Shown: positions 7,521 through 16,786, numbered from the stretch's first letter. The stretch: DNA of 64,000 bases from an uncultured Alphaproteobacteria bacterium (GCA_902613275.1 CACMGM010000005.1:4148-68147); one strand, 5' to 3'. Notes: a model not told the origin generated them from the letters alone. Translations and numbers: made by a program.

Positions 7521-9224
7521 ATGGATAAATTTGTTTCTCAAACAGAAACTTCTCTAAAAAAGAAGAAAAGACGTTGGACTCCAAAAGGAAGACAAGTCGA
7601 AGATAAATATTTAGATGAAGTTTCTAAATTGTTTTCAGGGTTAATATTTAAACGAGATGAATTAATAGAATATTTGCATATATTACAAGATAAATTTGGT
7701 GTTTTGTACGATAAACATCTAGTAGCTTTATCAACTATTATTAACTTACCTCTTTCTGAAATTTATGAAGTTGCAACTTTTTATGCTCACTTTAATATAG
7801 TTAAAGATAGTAAAGAATATAACCCAGTGAATGTTGTAAGGGTTTGTGAAAGTTTAACTTGTGAATTATTTGGCGCACACAAATTACTTCAAGATATAAA
7901 AAAATTAGAAAATAAAAATATAAAAGTTGTACCTGGGCCATGCATGGGAAGATGCAATGTTGCTCCTACTGTTTGCGTAGGAAAAAATTATGTTGATGTG
8001 GCGAATTTTGATAAAGTTAAAAAAACAATTGATGAAAAAAATTTTGACCCCTTCATTCCAGATTATATAAATTTATCTTCTTATAAAAAAAAAGGCGGTT
8101 ATGAGATTGCGAACAAAATAAAAAATGGTGTTATCTCAAAAAAACAAGTTTTGGATTCTTTAAATGTAAGCGGATTGAAAGGTAAGGGTGGCGCTGGATT
8201 TCCTACAGGAAAAAAATGGGAAATTGTTTCAAATTACAATGGTAAAAAATATGTTGCTGTTAATGGTGATGAAGGTGAGCCAGGAACATTTAAAGATAGG
8301 TCATATTTAGAAAGTGACCCCCATAGATTTTTAGAAGGAGCTTTAATTGCGTCATATTTTATAAATGCTCAAAAAGTTTATATTTATATGAGAGATGAAT
8401 ATCCAACAGTTATAAAAATTTTACTCGATGAAATAAATAAAATGGAAGATGAAAAAATAATTCCAAAAGACTTCTTCATAGTGAGAAGAGGGGCAGGAGC
8501 CTATATTTGTGGAGAAGAGTCAGCAATGATAGAAAGTATTGAAGGCAAGAGAGGATTGCCAAGGCATAGACCACCTTATGTGGCTGAAATTGGTTTATTT
8601 GGATGTCCTACTTTAACAAATAATTTAGAAACTCTTTTTTGGGTAAGAGATATAATTGAAAAAGGAGCAAAGTGGTTTGCTGAAAAGGGGTCGAATGGGA
8701 ATAAGGGTTTTCATAGTTTTTCAGTATCTGGAAGAGTAAAGAACCCAGGAGTAAAAGTTGCCCCAGCCGGTATAACAATTCAACAATTAATTGATAAGTA
8801 TTGTGATGGTATGGCAGATGGACATACTTTTAAAGGATATCTTCCAGGAGGTGCATCAGGCGGTATTCTACCCGCTACTATGAATGATATTCCACTTGAT
8901 TATGGATCAAAAGAATTAATGGATGCCGGATGTTTTTTAGGTTCAGCTGCAGTAGTTGTATTGTCGGATCATGATAATATGAAAGATGTTGCACTTAATT
9001 TACTAAAATTTTTCGAAGAGGAAAGTTGTGGTCAATGTACACCATGCCGTTCCGGTACGGAGAAAACTGTAAAATTAATGCAAGAAAAAAATTGGAACAA
9101 GGAAAAATTAAAAGATTTAAGTGAAGTTATGACTCAAGCATCGATATGTGGTTTAGGACAGGCTGCAACAAACCCATTAAATTCTGTTTTAAAATATTTT
9201 AGCAATGAAATAACTTATGACTAA
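7521..9224 (+). CDS. fdhB: NAD-dependent formate dehydrogenase beta subunit (NuoE-NuoF fusion)
   Basis: 567 residues. This is the diaphorase subunit that passes formate-derived electrons to NAD+. The N-terminal half is NuoE/FdsG-like, with a thioredoxin-fold [2Fe-2S] site formed by C109, C114, C141 and C145 (CESLTC and GPCMGRC). The C-terminal half is NuoF/FdsB-like, with the FMN/NADH glycine loop GLKGKGGAGFPTGKKW (about 218-233), the ExGxxR-type region NGDEGEPGTFKDR, the sequence GAGAYICGEESAMIESIEG, and a [4Fe-4S] site C503-x2-C506-x2-C509 plus C543. The fused layout matches the beta subunit of FDH1 enzymes of methylotrophic alphaproteobacteria. It overlaps fdhA by 8 bases. Confidence 0.92.
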   Translation: MDKFVSQTETSLKKKKRRWTPKGRQVEDKYLDEVSKLFSGLIFKRDELIEYLHILQDKFGVLYDKHLVALSTIINLPLSEIYEVATFYAHFNIVKDSKEYNPVNVVRVCESLTCELFGAHKLLQDIKKLENKNIKVVPGPCMGRCNVAPTVCVGKNYVDVANFDKVKKTIDEKNFDPFIPDYINLSSYKKKGGYEIANKIKNGVISKKQVLDSLNVSGLKGKGGAGFPTGKKWEIVSNYNGKKYVAVNGDEGEPGTFKDRSYLESDPHRFLEGALIASYFINAQKVYIYMRDEYPTVIKILLDEINKMEDEKIIPKDFFIVRRGAGAYICGEESAMIESIEGKRGLPRHRPPYVAEIGLFGCPTLTNNLETLFWVRDIIEKGAKWFAEKGSNGNKGFHSFSVSGRVKNPGVKVAPAGITIQQLIDKYCDGMADGHTFKGYLPGGASGGILPATMNDIPLDYGSKELMDAGCFLGSAAVVVLSDHDNMKDVALNLLKFFEEESCGQCTPCRSGTEKTVKLMQEKNWNKEKLKDLSEVMTQASICGLGQAATNPLNSVLKYFSNEITYD

Positions 9225-11971
9225 AGAGAAAACAAAATTTTATTTAAACGAAAAGTTAGTTGAAGCAAATGCTGATGAAACTATTTGGCAAGTTGCAAAT
9301 AGACTTGGAACAGAAATCCCACATTTATGTTATTCCGATAAACCTGGCTATAGAGCAGATGGAAATTGTAGAGCATGTATGGTTGAAATTGAAGGAGAAC
9401 GTGTGTTGGCAGCATCTTGTATCAGAAAGCCAACTGATAGTATGAAAGTAAAAACTTCTTCAGAAAAGGCTAAAAAATCAAGAGAGTTAGTTTTTGAATT
9501 ACTTCTAGCTGACCAGCCAAAAAAAGAAATTGCTCATGATAATAATTCTGACTTTTGGAAATGGATAGACAAAGTTGAAGTTAAAGAAAGTAGATTTCCA
9601 AAAAAAAACTTCATGTCAGGCAGATATTTCTCATCCTAGTATGGCTGTAAATCTAGATGCATGCATCCAATGTAATCTTTGTGTAAGAGCATGTAGAGAA
9701 GTCCAGGTAAATGATGTCATCGGAATGGCATATCGAGGAGAAAATTCTAAAATTGTATTCGATTTTGATGATCCAATGGGTGACAGTACATGTGTGGCAT
9801 GTGGTGAATGTGTACAAGCTTGTCCAACTGGAGCATTAATGCCGGCATCCATCGTAGATAAGGATGGTGTTGGTCATAGTAAGGTAGATAAAAAAATTGA
9901 TAGTGTTTGTCCTTATTGTGGTGTCGGTTGTCAGATAGAATACAATGTAAAAGATAACAAAATTAAATACGTTAATGGTGTTGACGGTCCCGCAAACAAG
10001 AATAGGTTATGTGTAAAGGGAAGATTTGGTTTTGATTATGTAAATAACCCAGAAAGACTTACAAAACCACTGATTAGAATTAAAGACAAAGCAAAAGATT
10101 TGCATCCAAACATTAATTTTTCAAATATTCATGAATATTTTAGAGAAGCATCTTGGGATGAAGCTTTAGATTATGCTGCACAAGGATTTTTAAAACTTAA
10201 AAATCAACGAAATGGCACAAGTAATCTCGCGGGATTTGGATCAGCTAAATGTTCAAATGAAGAAGCTTATTTATTTCAAAAATTAATACGAACTGGTTTT
10301 AATACTAACAATGTTGATCATTGTACAAGGCTTTGTCATGCATCTTCTGTAGCTGCTTTATTGGAAACTATTGGTTCAGGAGCTGTTACTGCTCCATTCT
10401 ATGAAGTTGAACATTCAGATGTGATAATAGTCATTGGAGCAAATCCAACTGAAAACCATCCTGTTGCAGCAACTTTTTTTAAGAATGCTGCTAAAAAGGG
10501 TTCTAAATTAATTGTGATGGATCCTAGAGGTCATTCTTTAAAAAAACATGCAACTCATATGTTACAATTTAAACCAGGATCTGATGTTGCTCTCTTAAAT
10601 TCAATAATGAATGTTATTGTTGAAGAAAATTTATTTAATTCCGAATACATTAAAAAACAAACTGAGGGATTTGATAAATTAAGAAAACATTTAATGAATT
10701 ATTCACCTGATATAATGGAAAACGAAACAGGTATTGATCCAGAATTAATAAGAGAAGTAGCGCGCTTATATGCCAATACAAAAAAAGGAATTATTTTCTG
10801 GGGAATGGGCATTTCTCAACATACACATGGTACCGACAATGCTAGGTGTTTAATTTCACTAGCCTTAATGACAGGAAATGTCGGAAAAAGAGGATCTGGC
10901 TTACATCCTTTAAGAGGACAAAATAATGTCCAAGGAGCTTCGGATGCTGGTCTTATACCAATGATGTACCCTGATTATCAATTAGTTGATAAAGATAATA
11001 ATAAAGATTTTTTTGAAAAACTCTGGAACACTTCTTTAGATGATAAAAAAGGTCTAACTGTTGTTGAAATTATGGATGCTATTTATGAGAACACAATTAA
11101 AGGTATGTATATACTAGGTGAAAATCCAGCAATGTCTGATCCTGATCTTAATCATGCAAGAGAAGCTCTACAAATGTTAGAGCATTTAGTAGTTCAAGAT
11201 ATTTTTTTAACTGAAACAGCAACATATGCTGATGTTATTTTCCCAGCTTCAGCATGGCCTGAAAAAAATGGAACAGTTACTAATACTAATAGACAAGTAC
11301 AAATGGGAAGAAAAGCTTTAGACTCACCAGGTGAAGCAAAAGAAGATTGGTGGATAACGAACGAACTTGGAAAAAGAATGGGTTTAAATTGGAAATATAA
11401 TCATCCCAAGGAAATTTATGAAGAAATGTCACTAACAATGCCTTCATTAAACAATATATCTTGGGAAAGATTAGAAAATGAAAACTCTGTAACCTATCCA
11501 AGTAAATCTCCAACTACACCAGGAGATGAAATTGTTTTTGGTGATAAATTTCCAAATGAAAATGGTAAAGGTAAGTTTGTTCCAGCTAGTGTTACTGCAC
11601 CAGATGAAGTACCTGATAAAGAATTTGCGATGATACTAACGACAGGAAGGCAATTAGAGCATTGGCATACTGGAGCTATGACTAGAAAAGCATCAAATTT
11701 AGATGCCATTGAACCGGAACCTTCAGTTTCAATATCACCTAAAGATATAATTAAAAATAATATGAAAGCTGGCGATAAAATAAAAGTCACAACTAGAAGA
11801 GGTTCAATAGATATTAGAGTAAGGCAAGACAGGGCGATTCCTGATGGAGTTATATTTATTCCATTCTGTTATAATGAGTCTGCCGCTAATCTTTTAACTA
11901 ATCCAGCTTTAGATCCATATGGAAAAATTCCTGAATTTAAATATTGTGCAGCAAAAATTGAGAAGTTATAA
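9217..11971 (+). pseudogene. fdhA: NAD-dependent formate dehydrogenase alpha (catalytic) subunit, frame broken by one extra A
   Basis: Two frames together give one FdsA/Fdh1A protein. Frame A, 9217-9600, codes the N-terminal NuoG-like [2Fe-2S] domain (C38, C51, C54, C68) up to ESRFP. It then runs out at a TAG at 9637-9639. Frame B picks up just after the A9 run (9600-9608) at TSCQADISHPSMAVNLDACI and runs to 11971. It holds two ferredoxin [4Fe-4S] clusters (CIQCNLCVRAC, CVACGECVQAC), the CPYCGVGC cluster of the molybdo-oxidoreductase domain, the active-site loop DHCTRLCHASSVAAL with Cys (not Sec) as the Mo/W ligand followed by His, and a molybdopterin-dinucleotide-binding C-terminal domain. 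Removing one A gives about 917 residues, slightly short but within reason for the family. Nothing else in the gene is damaged, so a sequencing error or programmed/transcriptional slippage is more likely than true loss. Confidence 0.85.
9600..9608 (+). other. A9 homopolymer at the fdhA frameshift
   Basis: Nine consecutive A residues sit exactly where the reading frame of the catalytic subunit changes. With eight A the reading would be CCA-AAA-AAA-ACT and continue unbroken into the conserved SHPSMAVNLDAC region. Poly-A runs of this length are both common sequencing-error sites and known substrates of RNA polymerase slippage in AT-rich bacteria. Confidence 0.85.
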
Positions 11972-11978
11972 ATATTTT

Positions 11979-12101
11979 ATGATTAAAAAAACATTAATAA
12001 TTTTATTTCTTGTATTTAGTCCAATCACAGCATGCTCTTCATTAAGTGAATTAAACGAAAGAGTAAAGGGTGATGGAGTTCCTTATATTCCTGGGATTTA
12101 A
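11979..12101 (+). CDS. Very small predicted lipoprotein (40 residues)
   Basis: Product MIKKTLIILFLVFSPITACS followed by a 20-residue polar tail ending VPYIPGI. It has a lipoprotein signal: two lysines, a hydrophobic stretch (residues 5-18) and a lipobox ITAC with Cys19, leaving a mature peptide of only 22 residues. The ATG at 11979, 7 bases after the fdhA stop, fits better than the upstream in-frame ATG at 11919 inside fdhA because it places the signal peptide at the N-terminus. I do not recognise the family. It is probably co-transcribed with fdhBA. Alternatively it could be an independent envelope peptide; function unknown. Confidence 0.55.
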   Translation: MIKKTLIILFLVFSPITACSSLSELNERVKGDGVPYIPGI

Positions 12102-12113
12102 TTTATAAAATTC

Positions 12114-12139
12114 TTGTCGAATTTATAATTTAATATAAA
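12114..12139 (+). promoter_or_regulatory. Possible promoter of tRNA-Thr
   Basis: The 50-base gap before tRNA-Thr contains TTGTCG at 12114-12119 and two candidate -10 boxes, TATAAT at 12124-12129 and TATAAA at 12134-12139. Neither gives an ideal 17-base spacer with that -35. A start near 12136-12146 would lie just before the tRNA. Weak evidence in AT-rich DNA. Confidence 0.3.
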
Positions 12140-12151
12140 TGCAAAAATAAT

Positions 12152-12227
<76 letters not shown>

Positions 12228-12239
12228 CCTTAATTGTAT

Positions 12240-13001
12240 TTAAGTTAAGTAAAACTGATATAAAGCAATCGATGTTGCATTAGAAACATTCAAACTATCA
12301 ATTTCAAATTTTAAATTATTTTTCATTTTTATCTGAATTATTTCATCGCATTCCTTTTTTACTAATTCTCTAATACCTTTTCCTTCAGACCCAAAAACTA
12401 ATACTGATTTTTGTGAAAAATTTAATTTTGAATTTTTATTTTTCGAACTGTCAAAGCCATAAATCCAATAATTATTTTTTTTAAGAAAAGAAATAGCTCT
12501 TCTAATATTTGTCACTCTAATATAATTTACAATTTCTGCGGCACCGGAAGCTGATTTATAAAGTGATGAAGTTAGTTCTGGTGAATTATCTTTGCCAACT
12601 ATAATTCCTGCACAATCAAATAATGCACATGATCTCATTATTGAGCCAATATTTTGAGGGTCAGTTACTTGATCTAAAATTAAAATTACCGATTTTGATT
12701 TTTTACTTTCTACTTTTACAAATTCTTCTAAACCTGGCCAAGTAAGATTTTTTGTTTTTAGAACTACTCCCTGCGTTGTGTTTTCATTTCCAAATCTTCT
12801 TGTGAATTCATTTTGAGGAAGAATGGTAATTTTTTGAGTATTAGATTCATATTTTTTGGCAAAATTTGTCTGATTTTTATTAATTATAAGCTCAATATTC
12901 TCTCTTTTATCATTTTGAAGGGCTGCCTTAACAGAATGTTGACCAAAAATTGTATGAATCCCTTGATTTTTTTTAAATTTATTATTTCTAAACTTACTCA
13001 T
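12240..13001 (-). CDS. rlmB: 23S rRNA (guanosine-2'-O-)-methyltransferase RlmB (TrmH/SpoU family)
   Basis: 253 residues. An N-terminal substrate-binding domain (about 14-95, with IFGQHSVKAAL) is followed by the SPOUT catalytic knot. The three SpoU motifs are ILILDQVTDPQNIGSIMRS (motif 1, Asn-Arg pair), VLVFGSEGKGIRELV (motif 2), and SLNVSNATSIALYQF (motif 3). RlmB methylates G2251 in the peptidyl-transferase loop of 23S rRNA; the exact target is inferred from family. It stands alone on the minus strand, converging on tRNA-Thr with its stop 13 bases past the tRNA end. The N-terminus is basic and asparagine-rich. Confidence 0.9.
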   Translation of the reverse strand: MSKFRNNKFKKNQGIHTIFGQHSVKAALQNDKRENIELIINKNQTNFAKKYESNTQKITILPQNEFTRRFGNENTTQGVVLKTKNLTWPGLEEFVKVESKKSKSVILILDQVTDPQNIGSIMRSCALFDCAGIIVGKDNSPELTSSLYKSASGAAEIVNYIRVTNIRRAISFLKKNNYWIYGFDSSKNKNSKLNFSQKSVLVFGSEGKGIRELVKKECDEIIQIKMKNNLKFEIDSLNVSNATSIALYQFYLT

Positions 13002-13126
13002 GGTTTAATATCACAGATTTGTCTAATTAATACAATCTAGATATGTACAAAAAGGCATTTTTTGTCTAAAAGGCCGTTGCTTTTACGAGTATACGTATTT
13101 TGCAAAGGTGAAGTTGCTGTTTTAGA

Positions 13127-13156
13127 TTGACATATATACTAATTTATTAGTATTGG
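13127..13156 (+). promoter_or_regulatory. Promoter of the tRNA-Tyr/tRNA-Gly/tuf transcription unit
   Basis: The 170-base gap between rlmB and tRNA-Tyr holds a perfect -35 box TTGACA (13127-13132) followed after 18 bases by TATTGG (13151-13156). This is about 16 bases before the mature tRNA-Tyr 5' end. A strong promoter is expected here because two tRNAs and EF-Tu follow with no other gap large enough. The rest of the gap (13002-13126) shows no gene and presumably holds the divergent rlmB promoter. Confidence 0.5.
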
Positions 13157-13171
13157 CCAATTTCTTCAAAT

Positions 13172-13257
13172 GGAGGGGTGGTCGAGTGGTTAAAGGCAGC
13201 GGACTGTAAATCCGCCCGCGTGAGCGTACGTAGGTTCGAATCCTACCCCCTCCACCA
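13172..13257 (+). tRNA. tRNA-Tyr (GUA anticodon)
   Basis: A class II tRNA with a long variable arm. The acceptor GGAGGGG (13172-13178) pairs with CCCCTCC (13247-13253), the anticodon loop CTGTAAA gives GTA, the extra arm is CCCGCGTGAGCGTACG, and the T-stem is GTAGG/CCTAC with loop TTCGAAT. Discriminator A and an encoded CCA (13255-13257) follow. It is the first gene of the tRNA-tuf unit. Confidence 0.97.
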
Positions 13258-13315
13258 TTATGGAGGTAATGGGATGAAAGCATTAAAGTGAGTGTGTGAA
13301 GCAGTCAGTTTAGTT

Positions 13316-13389
13316 GCGGGTGTAGCTTAGTGGTAAAGCTCCAGCCTTCCAAGCTGGCTACGAGGGTTCGATTCCCTTCACCCGCTCCA
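13316..13389 (+). tRNA. tRNA-Gly (UCC anticodon)
   Basis: The acceptor GCGGGTG (13316-13322) pairs with CACCCGC (13379-13385), the anticodon stem CCAGC/GCTGG has loop CTTCCAA giving TCC, the T-loop is TTCGATT, the discriminator is T13386 and CCA is encoded. It lies 58 bases after tRNA-Tyr and 26 before tuf. A co-transcribed tRNA-tuf arrangement is common in proteobacteria. Confidence 0.97.
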
Positions 13390-13415
13390 TAACAAAATAT
13401 TATTGGGGTAAAAAA

Positions 13416-14606
13416 ATGGCTAAAGCAAAATTCGAAAGAAACAAACCGCATTGTAACATAGGAACCGTTGGTCACGTTGACCATGGTAAAACAACATTAA
13501 CCGCTGCTATAACAAAAATATTAGCAGAGACAGGTGGAGCAGAATTTACAGATTATGCAAACATTGACAAAGCACCTGAAGAGAGAGAGCGTGGAATAAC
13601 TATTTCAACTGCACACGTTGAATATGAAACTGAAGCAAGACACTATGCACACGTTGACTGTCCTGGACACGCCGATTATGTAAAAAACATGATCACTGGC
13701 GCCGCTCAAATGGACGGAGGCATCTTAGTTGTTAATGCAGCTGATGGACCAATGCCTCAAACAAGAGAACACATACTTCTAGCAAGACAGGTAGGTGTAC
13801 CTGCTCTCGTTGTATACATGAACAAAGTTGATCAAGTAGATGATAAAGAGTTGATTGATCTTGTTGAAATGGAAATTAGAGAACTTTTAACATCTTATGA
13901 ATTCCCTGGTGATACTATCCCAATCATTAAGGGTTCAGCTTTAGCAGCACTTGAAGGTAGAGATGATGAAATTGGTAAAAATTCAATTATGGAATTAATG
14001 AAAGCAGTTGATGAACATATACCACAACCTAGCCGACCTGTAGATCAGCCTTTCTTAATGCCAGTTGAGGATGTATTTTCAATTTCTGGTAGAGGTACAG
14101 TTGTAACTGGAAGAATTGAACAAGGTCAAGTTAAAGTTGGAGAGGAAATCGAAATCCTTGGAATAAGAGAACCTCAAAAAACTACTTGTACTGGTGTTGA
14201 GATGTTTAGAAAACTTCTAGACTCTGGTGAGGCCGGAGATAACGTTGGTGTTCTTCTTCGTGGAACAAAAAGAGAAGAAGTTGAGCGTGGTCAAGTATTA
14301 GCAAAACCTGGTTCAATAAAACCTCATACAAAATTTAAAGCAGAAGCGTATGTTTTAAAAAAGGAAGAGGGTGGAAGGCATACACCATTCTTTTCAAACT
14401 ACAGACCTCAATTCTACTTTAGAACAACTGATGTAACTGGAACAATTAAATTACCAGAAGGCACCGAAATGGTAATGCCTGGTGATAATATTGCTATGGA
14501 AGTTACTCTTTTGTCTCCAATTGCAATGGACAAAGGTTTAAAATTTGCAATTAGAGAAGGTGGAAGAACAGTTGGCGCTGGAGTTGTTGCTGAAATTATT
14601 GAATAG
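13416..14606 (+). CDS. tuf: Elongation factor Tu
   Basis: 396 residues, full length. The GTPase motifs are [10 protein letters not shown] (G1, about 19-28), GITIST (switch I), DCPGHADY (G3, about 81-88), NKVD (G4, about 136-139) and GSAL (G5). Domains 2 and 3 follow, including [13 protein letters not shown] and the C-terminal [25 protein letters not shown]-Tu brings aminoacyl-tRNA to the ribosome. It is flanked by tRNA-Gly and tRNA-Trp and precedes secE-nusG. It is the only tuf copy in the window; the usual site between fusA and rpsJ is empty. Confidence 0.98.
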   Translation: MAKAKFERNKPHCNIGTVGHVDHGKTTLTAAITKILAETGGAEFTDYANIDKAPEERERGITISTAHVEYETEARHYAHVDCPGHADYVKNMITGAAQMDGGILVVNAADGPMPQTREHILLARQVGVPALVVYMNKVDQVDDKELIDLVEMEIRELLTSYEFPGDTIPIIKGSALAALEGRDDEIGKNSIMELMKAVDEHIPQPSRPVDQPFLMPVEDVFSISGRGTVVTGRIEQGQVKVGEEIEILGIREPQKTTCTGVEMFRKLLDSGEAGDNVGVLLRGTKREEVERGQVLAKPGSIKPHTKFKAEAYVLKKEEGGRHTPFFSNYRPQFYFRTTDVTGTIKLPEGTEMVMPGDNIAMEVTLLSPIAMDKGLKFAIREGGRTVGAGVVAEIIE

Positions 14607-14643
14607 TTTTAGAGACCACTCTATCGGTTAGCCAATACTTATT

Positions 14644-14719
14644 AGGAGTGTAGCTCAACTGGTAGAGCACCGGTCTCCAAAACCGGGGGCTGCGGGTTCA
14701 AGTCCTGCCACTCCTGCCA
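14644..14719 (+). tRNA. tRNA-Trp (CCA anticodon)
   Basis: The acceptor AGGAGTG (14644-14650) pairs with CACTCCT (14709-14715), the anticodon stem CCGGT/ACCGG has loop CTCCAAA giving CCA, the T-loop is TTCAAGT, the discriminator is G and CCA is encoded (14717-14719). Its position between tuf and secE is the conserved proteobacterial arrangement. Confidence 0.97.
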
Positions 14720-14733
14720 AGAGAAATGAAAAT

Positions 14734-14949
14734 ATGAATATTGAAAAAAAGAAAACATCACCAGCTCTTTTTGTAAGACAAGTTAGACAAGAGTTACAAA
14801 AAGTAACATGGCCTCAAAGAAGGGATACTTTTATTTCATCGGCAATAGTCATATTATTGATTATATTATTCTCATTATTTTTTCTCTTAACCGATCAAAT
14901 ATGGTCTTTTTCAATAAGAAAAATAATTGAAATAGGTTCAGGTTTTTAA
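14734..14949 (+). CDS. secE: Preprotein translocase subunit SecE
   Basis: 71 residues. A basic cytosolic segment with FVRQVRQELQKVTWPQRRDT (about 13-32) carries the conserved V-x-W-P amphipathic helix motif. One membrane helix (about 38-58) and a short tail follow. This is the short, single-helix SecE form. Its TAA overlaps the nusG ATG (TAATG), coupling the two genes. Confidence 0.93.
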   Translation: MNIEKKKTSPALFVRQVRQELQKVTWPQRRDTFISSAIVILLIILFSLFFLLTDQIWSFSIRKIIEIGSGF

Positions 14950-15482
14950 TGAATAAAGCAAGATGGTATGTGCTTCATGCCTATTCAGGTTATGAAAAAA
15001 AAGTTGCTGACAGTATTTTAGATCAAGCAACAAAACTTGGTGTCAAAGAACATATTGAAGAAATATCTGTTCCAGTCCAAAATGTTGTTGAAGTAAAAAG
15101 GGGTGTTAGAGTAAATACAGAAAGAAAAATTTTTCCTGGATATATTCTTATTAAAATGAGTTTAAATGATGATACATGGCATATAATTAAAACAACACCA
15201 AAACTAAGTGGTTTTTTAGGTAATAAAGGCAAGCCAATTCCAATAAGTAATGCAGAAGCAAAAAGAATATCTGAACAAGTTATTGATGGTGTAGAAAAAT
15301 CAAGACCTGCAATCATGTATGATATTGGTGAACAGGTTAAAGTAATTGATGGACCTTTTGCATCATTTAATGGAGAGATTGAGCAAATAGATGAAGATAA
15401 AGCGAGACTTAGAGTTGCTGTTTCAATTTTTGGAAGATCTACACCTGTTGATCTAGAATACTCTCAGGTAGAAAAGGTATAA
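14949..15482 (+). CDS. nusG: Transcription termination/antitermination factor NusG
   Basis: 177 residues. The NGN domain starts ARWYVLHAYSGYEKKVADSI and contains KIFPGYILIKM and the segment around GFLGNKGKPIPIS. The KOW domain has GEQVKVIDGPFASFNGEIEQ and ends near SIFGRSTPVDLEYSQVEKV. NusG binds RNA polymerase and links it to Rho or to the ribosomal S10 protein. It sits in the normal secE-nusG-rplK order. Confidence 0.97.
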   Translation: MNKARWYVLHAYSGYEKKVADSILDQATKLGVKEHIEEISVPVQNVVEVKRGVRVNTERKIFPGYILIKMSLNDDTWHIIKTTPKLSGFLGNKGKPIPISNAEAKRISEQVIDGVEKSRPAIMYDIGEQVKVIDGPFASFNGEIEQIDEDKARLRVAVSIFGRSTPVDLEYSQVEKV

Positions 15483-15485
15483 AAT

Positions 15486-15914
15486 ATGGCAAAAGAAATT
15501 TTAGGATTGATTAAATTACAAATACCTGCTGGAGGAGCTAATCCATCCCCTCCTGTTGGCCCAGCACTTGGGCAAAGAGGTCTTAACATAATGGATTTCT
15601 GTAAAGCATTTAATGATAAGACTAAAGATTTAGAAAAAGGAGCGCCAATTCCAGTCATTATAACAGCATACAAGGACAGAAGTTTTGACTTTACTACAAA
15701 ATTACCACCAGTAAGTTATTATCTAAAAAAAGCTGCTAAAATTAAAAAAGGAAACTCGACTCCTGGAAGGTCATTAGTAGGTAAAGTCACATCACAAGAT
15801 ATTGAAAAAATTGCAAAGGAAAAAATGCAAGATTTGAACGCTATCGATTTAAATGGAGCGGTGAATATGGTTAAAGGATCAGCTGTTTCAATGGGTATGG
15901 AGGTAGTAGGTTGA
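15486..15914 (+). CDS. rplK: Ribosomal protein L11
   Basis: 142 residues. Starts with [20 protein letters not shown], including the conserved proline-rich [16 protein letters not shown] segment, and contains [12 protein letters not shown]. The C-terminal rRNA-binding domain holds [22 protein letters not shown] residues. Standard length. Its stop overlaps the rplA ATG (ATGA). Confidence 0.97.
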   Translation: MAKEILGLIKLQIPAGGANPSPPVGPALGQRGLNIMDFCKAFNDKTKDLEKGAPIPVIITAYKDRSFDFTTKLPPVSYYLKKAAKIKKGNSTPGRSLVGKVTSQDIEKIAKEKMQDLNAIDLNGAVNMVKGSAVSMGMEVVG

Positions 15915-16603
15915 TGAAAATAACAAAAAATAGAAAAAAAATATTAAATAATTTTGATACCACTAAAATTTATGAGCCACTTGAAGCAATTAAAATATTA
16001 AAAGAAAAATCTTATGTTAAGTTCAATGAAACAATTGATATTTCAATTAATCTAGGAATTGATAGTAATAAAACTGATCAAAATATTAAAGGTGTGGTAA
16101 AACTTCCAAAAGGATCTGGCAAGATTGTAAAAGTCGCAGTAGTTGCAAATGAAGACAAACACAATGATGCAAAAAATAATGGAGCAGATTTAGTTGGAAG
16201 TGATGATTTAATTGAAACAATTTCTAAATCAAAAATAGAATTTGATGTATTAATTGCTACTCCAGATATGATGCCTAAATTAGGGAAAGTTGCTAAAATA
16301 CTTGGACCAAAAGGATTGATGCCAAATCCTAAACTTGGAACAGTTACAAATGAAATTTCTCAATCAGTGAATGATGCTAAATCAGGTCAAGTTAAATTTA
16401 AAAATGATAAATCTGGTATTGTGCATGCTGGTGTTGGAAAAATAAATTTTAGTGAAGAAGATTTGTTAGAAAATATTAAAACATTTTTTTCTTCAGTTAG
16501 TAAAAGTAAACCCGATGCCGTTAAGGGTTCTTTTATAAAAAAGGTTACCATAGCTTCAACTATGGGAGTTGGATTAAATATTAACCAAGCTAGCTTGCGT
16601 TAA
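15914..16603 (+). CDS. rplA: Ribosomal protein L1
   Basis: 229 residues from the ATG at 15914 (a TTG three bases earlier is less likely). Two-domain L1 with FNETIDISINLGIDSNKTDQ near the N-terminus, ATPDMMPKLGKVAKILGPKG and LMPNPKLGTV in the middle, and the C-terminal GVGLNINQASLR. L1 forms the ribosomal stalk at the E site and represses its own operon in well-studied bacteria. Confidence 0.97.
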   Translation: MKITKNRKKILNNFDTTKIYEPLEAIKILKEKSYVKFNETIDISINLGIDSNKTDQNIKGVVKLPKGSGKIVKVAVVANEDKHNDAKNNGADLVGSDDLIETISKSKIEFDVLIATPDMMPKLGKVAKILGPKGLMPNPKLGTVTNEISQSVNDAKSGQVKFKNDKSGIVHAGVGKINFSEEDLLENIKTFFSSVSKSKPDAVKGSFIKKVTIASTMGVGLNINQASLR

Positions 16604-16614
16604 TTAATCCAAAA

Positions 16615-16770
16615 GATGATCATTGATCATCACCTGTCAAAGACTGCAGGAGCTTTGAGCTTAATATCCTGCATAGACTGAAGCGAGTCATTGATTTGCT
16701 TCTTGACAGGCTTTAAATTAGTTTGGTGGTCAAACTAATTTTAGCTAATATTGGATCTTTTAGATCCAAT
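16615..16770 (+). ncRNA. L10 leader (rplJL autoregulatory mRNA structure)
   Basis: The 183-base gap between rplA and rplJ is densely structured. A perfect 8-bp closing stem CCTGTCAA (16633-16640) / TTGACAGG (16703-16710) encloses a stem GCAGGA/TCCTGC and a small hairpin GACT-GAAGCG-AGTC. An inverted repeat GATGATCA-T-TGATCATC (16615-16631) precedes it. Two further hairpins follow (16715-16741 and 16750-16770). The position and branched shape match the known L10 leader, to which the L10-L7/L12 complex binds to repress translation. Binding by L10 here is inferred from family knowledge. Confidence 0.7.
16715..16741 (+). terminator. Attenuator-like hairpin in the rplJ leader
   Basis: An 11-bp perfect stem AAATTAGTTTG / CAAACTAATTT with loop GTGGT, closing into TTTT. 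It is the most stable-looking hairpin after the L10-binding fold. It could act as a partial terminator (attenuator) or RNA processing site between rplKA and rplJL. The U-tract is short, so termination would be incomplete. Confidence 0.4.
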
Positions 16771-16786
16771 TAAAACCGAGGTTGAC

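Noticed and set aside
9575..9601. Treating the second fdhA frame as an independent gene starting at ATG 9575
   Set aside because: The start falls inside the first frame, and both parts together form one known protein with no missing domain; a frameshift explains it better.
9217..11971. Selenocysteine (in-frame TGA) in the formate dehydrogenase
   Set aside because: The active-site position codes for Cys (loop RLCHASS); no TGA is involved.
12813..13040. Plus-strand open frame antisense to rlmB
   Set aside because: No family features, low-complexity Ile/Phe/Lys content, and rlmB is clearly the coding strand.
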